NCBI RefSeq assembly: GCF_034424315.1
Contig: NZ_CP139972.1
Location: 2,666,001-2,730,000, forward strand
From: Chitinophaga sancti
GTDB lineage: Bacteria; Bacteroidota; Bacteroidia; Chitinophagales; Chitinophagaceae
DNA: 64,000 nucleotides
Reading direction: 5' to 3'
The position numbers and the translations under genes were made by a program. Shown here piece after piece: positions 25,724 to 35,159 of this stretch; positions within the stretch are counted from its first letter, which is position 1; every line of letters starts with the position of its first letter. The notes beneath the pieces are model-generated. The model saw nothing but the letters and a program-made list of their open reading frames with translations, was not told the origin of the DNA and searched no databases.

Positions 25724-28700
25724 TCAGGTTTTCTGTTTTTGGTTCTCGCCACTCCAGAACAGTATCAGCACTGCATTCAATACAACAGCGGGGTCGAGCC
25801 ATGCCGGAGTGGCACTGGTCTTTAATGCCGCTGGCGTATTGGTTAAATTGAAGCTGATGCTTGCTGCACCCAGTACGTTCCCAATTGGCGGCGGGTTATT
25901 CATTACCGCGGTGCAGGCATTGTTCTTATCGAGGTTGAACGTAACGTCAACACCAGTTCCCAGCAACAAAGTAATATAGGGAACGGAGCCCTGCGTTGAA
26001 GTGCCCTCCGGAACTTCAAGCTGGAAGTAGAACCCGGCCAATACAGGATTTTCTATATGCGGTGGCTGCACGCTGTCAACAGTGAACTGCAATGTTTGTG
26101 TTGCTGACGGCACAGCATGCACATTCATGAACGTGTACCACTGCTGTGAAAAATTCTGCACCATATTGAAGAAGCGCGAACCGGTACGTGTGCGCATCGG
26201 GTCAAGCTGTAGCACCTGTTGCCTGAACAGTGAGCCGCCGTTGATCGCCGTGTATTTTACCTGCACGATCACGTCCGACACCGATGCGAAATTGAACAGA
26301 TTGGTGGATTCCGGCATGCTCAGTCTCCAGTTGGATACGGCGCCCGTTCCTTCGAACGGTAAATAACGCTGGTCGTTAAAGCTCACCTCGAACATGCCGG
26401 AATCGTTCACACCGTTGGATACTGCGATCATCTGACTGTTGTTCCAGTTAGTGCGCAATACATTTGCCGCAGGCGTTTCCGCATCGCTTCCGCCCAGCAA
26501 AAAGTTAACCGCATTCACATCGGGCTTCAATATCACCTGGTTCGTCAGTTGCGTCAGCGTTACATGAAAATCCTGGTTCGGGCCCAGCACTGCGGGAATG
26601 CTTACGGATATGCTTTTGATCTTCCGCGCATAATGACCGGGATAATCATCATCGTATAGTTTCTCACCAAGGCTGAAGAGGCATTCGCCCGTTTCTACCA
26701 GTGCGAGAAACGCGTTGGGGTCAAGCTGCCGCAATGAAACAGTCTTTTCAATTTCCAGCGTACGTACATTTTTATCGATCCAGGATTTCTCCATCTGCAT
26801 CAGCGACAACATCAAACTGTCACCGGCCAGCAATCCCTTTTTCATATTGTCCCAGTAACCGAAGTTGATGAACGACTGGTTCGTGTTCAGCTCGTACTGG
26901 TAAGAGCGCTGCGCTTCGCGGGCCAGCTCGTAAGCCAGCGAATAGGCCTGGAAGTACACGGTAGATAAACGTGTTACCATCCACTGGTACAGCTCTGTAT
27001 TCGTGAATTTATCCTGCAGGTATTTTCCTGTTTCTTCATTCTGCTGAATAGTGGTTTCCTGTATCTTCACTTCCTGCTCGGCTATCTTTTGCTGTATGCT
27101 GTTCGATTGTATCTGGTAAGTGAGGCCGGCAGATTCAAATTGCGCCTGCTTTCCCTGGAACTGCCATTCTTCCGCGCGGCGCTGGTAATTGGCAATGGTG
27201 AGGCTCAATTGTGCAACAAAATCTGAAATGATGGCTCCTGCCTGGAATACGCTGGCAGCCGCGGACAACGAAGAACCGATCTGTTCCCCGCCATAAGTCA
27301 TTGCGAACGGCGAGCCCACATTAGGAATAAGAAATGCAACGGCCGATGCAGCGGTCATTATGCTGGATGCCACGTTCAGCGCCATAGCTGTGGTCATGCC
27401 CGCAATGTTCAGTATCTCGCCGGTGTTCAGTCCTTTCTGCACCAGCATATTGTAATAAGTGTAACGTTCGTTCGCAGCTTTCAGGGATTCGTTTAGCGCA
27501 GCGCCGTTGGCAATGTACATGTTCACATTTTCCGTACGCACCAGCATGTTCATTTCAAGCAGCACACGTTCCTGTGCATTCTGCATTACAGATAAAGCTT
27601 CCGCATCTTTTCTTTCAAGCGCAGCAAGCAGCGATGAGCCGAAGCCCATCACGGTAGATGTAAAATTGCGTGCACGTTCCAGCATCATATCGAAACGGAA
27701 TGCGGGTATAGGCAGGTCAAGCTGTGCCGAAGTAACCATGCCTGCGTTGCCGGATGCAGCGGCGGCGATCACCAGCCTCGGATCGATGGGCGGTGCGAAC
27801 AATGCCAGCGGCCGTTCTACACCGTCGATGTTCATGCAATGCCTGATCTTGAACAAACGGTCTTCGATCAGTCCCCAGTAAGCTACCAGCTCGCTGTTCT
27901 CAGGCACACAGAAATAGGAAGGAATATCGTTGTACACCAGTCCTTCGTAATTGGTGAGCTGTGCGGGATCATTGAACTGTGAGTTTTCAAGATGGATATA
28001 GAACTGCGGAATATTATCTAAATAAATACGGTAAACCGATGTGCTATCCGGCGTTGTCGTCCATGGTTCGGCAACGGTGGCCACGAATGTGCTGCCCGTG
28101 TATGCCGTGATGAAATTGGTTTGGTTTACGCCGGTTCCCGCGGTCACCTGTATGTACATGCCGGTATAGGCGTCTTTTTGTGTTGATGCCGTGTTGGCCA
28201 ATGTGATGGAGATCGCCGTTCCTGCCTGTGCCGTGCCGGTGGTAACGGTCTGGTTATTATACATGGCCTTGATCTCGTTATAGCTCAGCGGCTTGGGCAC
28301 GGGGCAGTTGTTGATGAGCTCCGGCTTTTCGCCCAGCAGGCTTTGCGCCAGTATGTACAGGTTGGTGGCCTGGTTGATGGATTCACGCGTATCCTGCGCA
28401 AACAGGTTATCAGCCCATGCGATGATATTACTGATGTATTTCATCACCACGGCTTTTGCATACGCAGACGGCCGCAGCTTGGCAATGGCATCAGGATTGA
28501 ACGGATCGTTATTGTATGCGTCTATCTGCGCCGGGTTGGTGAGCGTTTGTATCAGCGACGGCATATCCATGTTGCGGAAAGGAAGATATCTCCAGAAACG
28601 GTCTTCAGGATTCGTTACGGTTTCACCAGGTTGCTGTGTTGGATTGAAAATATATTCATACCACTGTTTCGCATAATCGAACTGCTGGTGTGTTTGCAGC

Positions 28701-31700
28701 ATGGATGCCACGAGGAACGGTGCATGGAAAAATATTTCCTGGAAGTACAACCCGTATGCGCCATAAAAATCGAGCTTGTCCGTCAGGGGCGCTATGGTAG
28801 CGGCCTGCGGCGAGAGCCTGCTAAATGAGAACTCGGGTGTTTCCTGCGATTCGATGGTGAGCAGCTCATCCACGCCGCCCACCATCAGCTTGGCAGAAAA
28901 TACATTGCCGGTTCGTGTGCTGACACGCAAAAAGTTGAACTTGAGCTTTGCCAGCTCGGTGGGCGTGTCGGTGTAAGACGAGGTGTAAAAATAAAAGAAA
29001 CCAGAAGGGAAAGGCGCATAGGAATAATCGGATGAGATCAGCGCCGTGATATCCTTTATTCCCTGCTCCTGCGTTACCACCAGGAAAGATTCGTCGCCGT
29101 TATCGAATATAAAGCGGCCCACGGTATTCTTTACGGTGGTGATACTGGTGGTGTTGGGCGATACATTGTTCAGTAGCTGTAATTGGGGCGTAGACGTCTG
29201 GCCTGGCGTCGGAAAAGCGGCAGGATCGTCGCTCATATAATTATCGACGATGATGTTCTTGTAGAATGTTTCATTAATGCCCAGCATGGATGCTGTTCGA
29301 TTCAGGTAGGGCACATAAGGTGTGGGATTGTAATCGGGCCGGTAGTTGATGAGCACAGGCGATATGGTTTGCCGGCTCAGCGAGCTGTCGTACACCACCG
29401 ATGCCTGTTTGGCCACGTAGGTGGTCTGACCGGGAATGTTCACCTTGCCCACCTGCGAATAATTGCTCACCAGCTTCCACGAGCTGTATTCCAGTTGGTA
29501 TTGCGCTGAGTTGATGTTTGTTGGCGGCGGATCGGGCACTGGTGGCGATTGCCCAGGCGCAGTGGTGAGGCCAAAGCCATAAAAGACGGCAACACTTTCG
29601 TTATTGGGGTATTTATTGGGATAAAAGAATGATTCCTGCGGGAGGTATAAGGGGTAAACCTTTCGCCAGTACACGAGATTGGGGTTGTATGCAGGAACCA
29701 TCAATGGTAGTATGCTGGACACATACTGGTCGAACTGGTAATTTGACTGGTAATCGATCACCACGCCTTCCTGCAGGGTTTGCGGTGAATACCAGCTTCC
29801 ATCAAGGTTCAAAAAGCTAAACTTAACGGAACCTACAGATGCGCTGTTGGGAATGGAATTGTTCGATACGATGGTAGAACCGGACTGCTCGGATATTTCC
29901 ACCCAGAAAATATACAAACGCTTGAAAGCATATACCGGGGAAACCAATGGTGAGGCGATGCTGATATCCATTTGCTGCCATGCCGACCATGAATAGCTTT
30001 TATCGAACGTGCGGTAATAATATGTGTATGGCTGTTCTGCCGTATGACCGAAAATGTATAAACGTTCGATATCTTTTCCCGACTGGTCATCATGGATCGT
30101 TGTTGTGTAAGATGCACATTGCACAAGACCGGAAACAATATTGAACTCGCCCATATATTCGGTATAGGCTTCGGTAACCGTCTGGTCGCTGATATTGGTT
30201 TGCTGTAACGCTTCTTCAAATTTTTTGAAGGCGGGTGACGCGTAGGTATATAAAGTGGGATCGATATAGTTTTCGGGGTAGAGGAATATTTTCCGGTTCA
30301 CTTCCCATAAACGGTAGGCCATCATCCATTCCCACCATGCCGTACCGATATTGGACAGATCCGTAACACCCGCTTCGAAGTTCATGCGGCAGCGCTGCAA
30401 ATAGACCTGTACCGACGCAATGCCCTGCGCAATGTAGGAAGAGGTATCGCATGCGCTCATTTCCACATCCAGCAGCAAATACTGGTACACATCATTCGAA
30501 TTTCGGATGTATGTGAAATCAGGATCGGAATGCAATTGCCAGATGAGGTAAGGCAGCAGCGCATTGCGTTGCGATGTCATCAGTGTTTTCGAGATCACTT
30601 TGTCTGCTTCCGCAAAAGCCACATCACCCAGCTTGCTGCTTGATGATGAAAGCAGTAGTTGCGCGGTTTGTTCATATATCACCCAGTTGGCGGTGATGAG
30701 CTGCCCTTTGCTGTCTGCCAGCGGCAGGGTAGAAATGTTGTTGATATAAATCAGGCTGTAGATATCGATGCCCGTTTTTGCGCTCGTGTCGAATGCATTC
30801 TTCAGCCGCATCACGCCGGGCACACCGCCGTAGGTGGTATGTGTCTGATTGATATTATCCAGTGGCCAGTAACGTTGTATCAGCGCGCATAGCTGCTGCG
30901 AATCCCATCCCGTTATTTTTACCAGCGCATCGGTTTTGCTGTTGGGCAACACCGCCTGCTTGGGTATCCCGAAATAAATGTTCAGTGCATCGCTGTTGTT
31001 GTTAAACGCGATCACCAGCGATTTATAACCGGTAATGATAATGATGTTGTTGAGCGTTAGCTGGTCAACATTGCTGATGTCGCAGCAGCCGGGAACGGAT
31101 AAAATGAATGCCACTTCGGTAGCGGTAAGATTGATGCGGTCTGCCAGCAATATGCTCCGCGACAATGACTGCACCAGCTGGTTCACCTGGTAAGCGCGCT
31201 GACTCATCAGCAGTACCGATTTAGTGTAAGTGCGTTTCAACCCGGCCTGGTCCTGTCCTGTATAGAGAAAGTCGAGCGACGTGGTTTTGGTGAACGTGCT
31301 GCTCACTTTACCATTGGCCTGCGTATAGGATGGCGTATCGTTCGGGATGATGATCTGCGGATCGGCGCTCACCAGTGCATTATATGCCGCGGTGGATTCA
31401 TCAGCAGTAATAAGGTCGCTAACGAACGACTGCTGCGTTACAAAAGGCAGGAAGGAAGATTGCAATGATGATGGCACGGGTACCAACATTGCTTCGAGAT
31501 AGCTACTGAGGTCGTTGACAGATGCAGCAAACGGCAGCAGCACCGAGATCATGGTAGCAGTGGAATGCATAAAGCCAGCCAGGGCCTGCAGGCAGTTCTC
31601 GTTTTGCAATGTTTCAAATTGTGGCACCTGCGCCGCCGTGTACTCTATATCATTGCGGCAGGTGACGAGCTTTTTTCTTACCTCGCCGCGTTTCAATTCG

Positions 31701-34700
31701 GCTTTGGGATCGGTCGTAATAGATACAGCATTGCTGTTGTATTCATTGTTTACGGAGGAGGCATTGACATCCAGTACAATAGTGTTGGCGGTTGCACTTT
31801 GTGCAAACCCGCTGTTGAGTATATTGTTCACTGAATAAACGCTCGTGTTATCGGGCTTTACGGTCCATGCTTTGTCCACCACGGCTTCGCGTGTTTCACC
31901 CGTGTAGGAAAGTATCTTGTTTTTCTGCCCGCTGCCTGTTCCGCCGGTGATGGAAATTTCCATGCCGTTGTAATAACCGTCTTCGGCCGTAGCTGTATCG
32001 GCCAGCACAATACTGTAGATGGTTGCATCCTTTGCGGTGCCGTTACCTTCATCCACCGAAATGGCATACCATGAAGTGGTATTGGGAACCGTCGTCCATA
32101 CTGTACCCACGGTTGCCGTACGCGTTGCGCCATCATAAGAATTAACCTGGTTCAGTTGTCCTGCGCCTGTAGATACGAATAGAAAATCCAGCGATGAATA
32201 GGCATAATAATTTTCTGCCAGCTGTGCATAACGGATATTATTGACCGTGTTTACATTGATCAGGTATGGCGTGCCTGCCGGGTTCTCCGTAAGCAAGGTG
32301 AATACCTGCTTCGACATTTCAGCATCTATATTATCCGAAATAAAAGCCGTCTCGGGTATGGGCAATAATTCCGCAGCCTGCTGGAAGGTGATTGATTTTA
32401 CCAGCATAATACCGTATGCATCTATATACTGTTTCAGCACCATCTGGTCGAATATGTTGGCAGAAGCATCCGCATCGATATTGCCGTACATGAATGAATC
32501 GCTCTTCATGCGCGATGATTCGGATATGGCGGCCAGCGATTGCACGAACTTCTGCACTTCAACGGGATTGTAGGTGGGCCCGTTATATTTTGCGGGAATG
32601 ATGCCGGTGAGAATATACTGCAACTGGTAAGGCGTAAAATTGCTTTTTTTCAGCCAGTCTGTACGCGCCAGTGTCGCAAATACCATATTGATGGAAGGCA
32701 CATACGATCCGTATGGCGGCTGCGTATAATCGGTCACATCGGGATAATAGCAAAGCGACAGGTAAAGCAGGAATGCATCGGTGGAGAGCTTCGACACTTT
32801 GGCCATTACCACGAGCCGGTACATCCATGAAAGATTTTCGTAGCTCAATGCCAGCACAGGTGTGCCGGAAGGTTTTTCCGTTACCTGCGAATAAACAAAC
32901 ATCGCTATTTCGGTAAGATCATTATCGTTCAGGCTCAGAGCTGCGCCTAGCCTGCCGCGGATGGTTGCGTTCAGACCAGTGTTATCAGAAATCACCCATT
33001 GCTGACCCGGGTGATTGTACGGATCGAAAGGAATATATAACGTAGAGGTGTATGGGTCTTTCCCTTTCAACACCAGCGGGTTGTTATACACGGTATCGAA
33101 TAGATCCATCCGGCGTGTGATGCTTACCCTGCCATAATTCTTCATCAGGTACCAGAGGCTGCACACTATCTCGGGCGAAAGTGATGTTTGTGCGCACAGT
33201 ATGCTTACCTGCGCAGCCTGCGCCAGGAAGAGCGGTGTTATTTCCGATGCCTGGCATGCCTTCATTACCCAGTCCGTAGTGGCGTAAGACCAGCCGGTTT
33301 CCGCAGCAAGACGGATAAAGCGGTTCAACCTGTCGAGGCGTTTTACGGTAAGATATTGTACGATCTCGATTGCTTTGTCGCCACTCACATCTTCGCCCAG
33401 TTGCATATAATGCTGTCCTTCACCGGTGGCATTGATGTAAAAAGTATTTGCAATGCCCAGGTTTAATTCATCCTCAGTAAGATCCTGCGTCAGCAACGAA
33501 ACCACCTGCGTGCGGCTTAAGCCGGTTCGCCACATAAATTCTTCAAGCGATGTAAGACTGGTAACGAGCTGCGTATCGGAAAGACCGGTGTAACCGTATT
33601 GCGGTGATAATGTGGTACCGCTCACCAATGGTGTTGTCAGCTGGTTTCCCTGTTCAACCGTCAATCCGAGTGATTCGCGCAATGCAGGACCGGGATTGGA
33701 AATATAATATTGCGATGTATTGCCGGGAATGGTACCCCATGCGCTGTCAACAGTTGCGGTTTTTGTACCGGCATCATAAGCGGTAATGCGCCGCACTTCG
33801 CCCTGTGCTGTTCCGTTGGCGATCTCCACCGTCATGTTTACATAGCTATCGGCCGCAGGTTGTGTGGTGGTGGCGAAAACGATGGTGTTTGTAGTGGCGC
33901 TGCCAACATTCCCCCATTGTATGGGCGCCAGCAACGCGGTATAAATATCGGTGAGCGAGGTGCCCAGGCTTGCTGCATACAAACGTGATTGTTCAAGCGG
34001 CAGGTTCCATGGTAAATTAAATGGGTAGGGCGATACCGCCATAAGGCTGTAGATATCCCGCGTGATCACATATTGTGAAGTATTATCCGGCACCCTTTCC
34101 CATGCATTCATTACAGTGGCGACCTTGGTTGATCCGGTATATGCAGTGATGGTTTGCTGCTGACCGCTTCCCGTGCCTGCGCTGATGAATACGAGCATAC
34201 CTGAATAGGCATTGTCCGTTCCCGATGCCGATGTGGCCAATGTAATGGATGTGGCATTACCGCTTTGCGCTGTGCCTGTGGCCACTATTTGTCCTGCTTC
34301 AAGATGATCTTCCATCACTTCATTGATGATGCGGATGGTGGGCACAGGATCGTTGGTGTTGGCGCACGTAAGCTTCATGTTGAAGAGATCGGGACGGCGT
34401 TCTTCCAGTTTCAATCCTTTGGGAATGGTGGCTGCATTCACTTCCGTAATGTAATCATCGGTGATGCGCATGATGTCGAGAAAATAAGCGGCGGGGCTGA
34501 AGATGGAACGGCATTCATCGCATTTGCAAAAATCCAGGTCGCCGAACAGCACCTGGTAACTTGGAATGCCCTGCACGTATTCCTCTACCTCGGCGGAAGT
34601 GTTGCTGAACATGGATGCACGGTAATGCGGCGATGCAACAGAGCTGTGCACACTGGCATATACATGCTTCATTTTTTCGGTGATGGCCGATGCGCTAGCA

Positions 34701-35149
34701 TGTATCTGTTGAGCGAGTGCGGGTTCTTTTTTGGTATTCAGCGTTTTGCCGGCCTCCCGTATGAAACGCCAGCGCGGCACATAGGCGATGCGTGCAGCGG
34801 AATCGTAACCCATCTTTTCCAGCTTCTCGGAAACTCCCACGTCGGGCCATACGCGCAGCAAACGCTGTCGAAGCATTGCTTTCTCTTCCAGTCCCTGTTC
34901 CTTTAAACCGGCTGCCGCATCTTTTGCCACCTTTGATTTTTTGTTTGCGTCGCCATAAAAATCATATGTGAGCAGGTTGAACTGCGGATGCGCATCGAGG
35001 TACTGCCGCAATGCTTCATTGGTGGCAGCAGGTGTTTTTGCAACCGGCGTTACCGTTTTCTTAGGTTTCGCTGTTTTTGTCGTTGCAGATTTTTTCCCGG
35101 CTGTTTTTTTAACAACTTCGTTTTTTACAATTGCTTTTTTCTTTGCCAT
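25724..35149 (-). CDS. Tc toxin subunit A (TcA-like)
   Basis: A 3141-residue protein with the order of insecticidal TcA pore subunits, which assemble as a pentameric bell that injects the TcC effector into cells. A Lys/Ala-rich tail (1-45) is followed by the VRP1-like block near residue 205 (DFCKCDECRSIFSPAAYFLD). Long helical shell regions follow. Near 2450-2950 is the pore and TcB-binding part, for example MVTRLSTVYFQAYSLAYELA, KSWIDKNVRTLEIEKTVSL and GHYARKIKSISVSIPAVLGP. Five repeats of about 70 residues interrupt it (about 292-362, 415-482, two in 979-1138, 2300-2377), with cores like TAYTGSTKVATV. It starts 10 bases after TcB-TcC. Confidence 0.92.
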   Translation of the reverse strand: MAKKKAIVKNEVVKKTAGKKSATTKTAKPKKTVTPVAKTPAATNEALRQYLDAHPQFNLLTYDFYGDANKKSKVAKDAAAGLKEQGLEEKAMLRQRLLRVWPDVGVSEKLEKMGYDSAARIAYVPRWRFIREAGKTLNTKKEPALAQQIHASASAITEKMKHVYASVHSSVASPHYRASMFSNTSAEVEEYVQGIPSYQVLFGDLDFCKCDECRSIFSPAAYFLDIMRITDDYITEVNAATIPKGLKLEERRPDLFNMKLTCANTNDPVPTIRIINEVMEDHLEAGQIVATGTAQSGNATSITLATSASGTDNAYSGMLVFISAGTGSGQQQTITAYTGSTKVATVMNAWERVPDNTSQYVITRDIYSLMAVSPYPFNLPWNLPLEQSRLYAASLGTSLTDIYTALLAPIQWGNVGSATTNTIVFATTTQPAADSYVNMTVEIANGTAQGEVRRITAYDAGTKTATVDSAWGTIPGNTSQYYISNPGPALRESLGLTVEQGNQLTTPLVSGTTLSPQYGYTGLSDTQLVTSLTSLEEFMWRTGLSRTQVVSLLTQDLTEDELNLGIANTFYINATGEGQHYMQLGEDVSGDKAIEIVQYLTVKRLDRLNRFIRLAAETGWSYATTDWVMKACQASEITPLFLAQAAQVSILCAQTSLSPEIVCSLWYLMKNYGRVSITRRMDLFDTVYNNPLVLKGKDPYTSTLYIPFDPYNHPGQQWVISDNTGLNATIRGRLGAALSLNDNDLTEIAMFVYSQVTEKPSGTPVLALSYENLSWMYRLVVMAKVSKLSTDAFLLYLSLCYYPDVTDYTQPPYGSYVPSINMVFATLARTDWLKKSNFTPYQLQYILTGIIPAKYNGPTYNPVEVQKFVQSLAAISESSRMKSDSFMYGNIDADASANIFDQMVLKQYIDAYGIMLVKSITFQQAAELLPIPETAFISDNIDAEMSKQVFTLLTENPAGTPYLINVNTVNNIRYAQLAENYYAYSSLDFLFVSTGAGQLNQVNSYDGATRTATVGTVWTTVPNTTSWYAISVDEGNGTAKDATIYSIVLADTATAEDGYYNGMEISITGGTGSGQKNKILSYTGETREAVVDKAWTVKPDNTSVYSVNNILNSGFAQSATANTIVLDVNASSVNNEYNSNAVSITTDPKAELKRGEVRKKLVTCRNDIEYTAAQVPQFETLQNENCLQALAGFMHSTATMISVLLPFAASVNDLSSYLEAMLVPVPSSLQSSFLPFVTQQSFVSDLITADESTAAYNALVSADPQIIIPNDTPSYTQANGKVSSTFTKTTSLDFLYTGQDQAGLKRTYTKSVLLMSQRAYQVNQLVQSLSRSILLADRINLTATEVAFILSVPGCCDISNVDQLTLNNIIIITGYKSLVIAFNNNSDALNIYFGIPKQAVLPNSKTDALVKITGWDSQQLCALIQRYWPLDNINQTHTTYGGVPGVMRLKNAFDTSAKTGIDIYSLIYINNISTLPLADSKGQLITANWVIYEQTAQLLLSSSSSKLGDVAFAEADKVISKTLMTSQRNALLPYLIWQLHSDPDFTYIRNSNDVYQYLLLDVEMSACDTSSYIAQGIASVQVYLQRCRMNFEAGVTDLSNIGTAWWEWMMAYRLWEVNRKIFLYPENYIDPTLYTYASPAFKKFEEALQQTNISDQTVTEAYTEYMGEFNIVSGLVQCASYTTTIHDDQSGKDIERLYIFGHTAEQPYTYYYRTFDKSYSWSAWQQMDISIASPLVSPVYAFKRLYIFWVEISEQSGSTIVSNNSIPNSASVGSVKFSFLNLDGSWYSPQTLQEGVVIDYQSNYQFDQYVSSILPLMVPAYNPNLVYWRKVYPLYLPQESFFYPNKYPNNESVAVFYGFGLTTAPGQSPPVPDPPPTNINSAQYQLEYSSWKLVSNYSQVGKVNIPGQTTYVAKQASVVYDSSLSRQTISPVLINYRPDYNPTPYVPYLNRTASMLGINETFYKNIIVDNYMSDDPAAFPTPGQTSTPQLQLLNNVSPNTTSITTVKNTVGRFIFDNGDESFLVVTQEQGIKDITALISSDYSYAPFPSGFFYFYTSSYTDTPTELAKLKFNFLRVSTRTGNVFSAKLMVGGVDELLTIESQETPEFSFSRLSPQAATIAPLTDKLDFYGAYGLYFQEIFFHAPFLVASMLQTHQQFDYAKQWYEYIFNPTQQPGETVTNPEDRFWRYLPFRNMDMPSLIQTLTNPAQIDAYNNDPFNPDAIAKLRPSAYAKAVVMKYISNIIAWADNLFAQDTRESINQATNLYILAQSLLGEKPELINNCPVPKPLSYNEIKAMYNNQTVTTGTAQAGTAISITLANTASTQKDAYTGMYIQVTAGTGVNQTNFITAYTGSTFVATVAEPWTTTPDSTSVYRIYLDNIPQFYIHLENSQFNDPAQLTNYEGLVYNDIPSYFCVPENSELVAYWGLIEDRLFKIRHCMNIDGVERPLALFAPPIDPRLVIAAAASGNAGMVTSAQLDLPIPAFRFDMMLERARNFTSTVMGFGSSLLAALERKDAEALSVMQNAQERVLLEMNMLVRTENVNMYIANGAALNESLKAANERYTYYNMLVQKGLNTGEILNIAGMTTAMALNVASSIMTAASAVAFLIPNVGSPFAMTYGGEQIGSSLSAAASVFQAGAIISDFVAQLSLTIANYQRRAEEWQFQGKQAQFESAGLTYQIQSNSIQQKIAEQEVKIQETTIQQNEETGKYLQDKFTNTELYQWMVTRLSTVYFQAYSLAYELAREAQRSYQYELNTNQSFINFGYWDNMKKGLLAGDSLMLSLMQMEKSWIDKNVRTLEIEKTVSLRQLDPNAFLALVETGECLFSLGEKLYDDDYPGHYARKIKSISVSIPAVLGPNQDFHVTLTQLTNQVILKPDVNAVNFLLGGSDAETPAANVLRTNWNNSQMIAVSNGVNDSGMFEVSFNDQRYLPFEGTGAVSNWRLSMPESTNLFNFASVSDVIVQVKYTAINGGSLFRQQVLQLDPMRTRTGSRFFNMVQNFSQQWYTFMNVHAVPSATQTLQFTVDSVQPPHIENPVLAGFYFQLEVPEGTSTQGSVPYITLLLGTGVDVTFNLDKNNACTAVMNNPPPIGNVLGAASISFNLTNTPAALKTSATPAWLDPAVVLNAVLILFWSGENQKQKT

Positions 35150-35159
35150 GTTTTCTTTT

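Noticed and set aside
34265..34906. 213-codon plus-strand frame opposite TcA.
   Set aside because: Antisense to the conserved VRP1-like region; composition (many His and Cys) is typical of a shadow frame.
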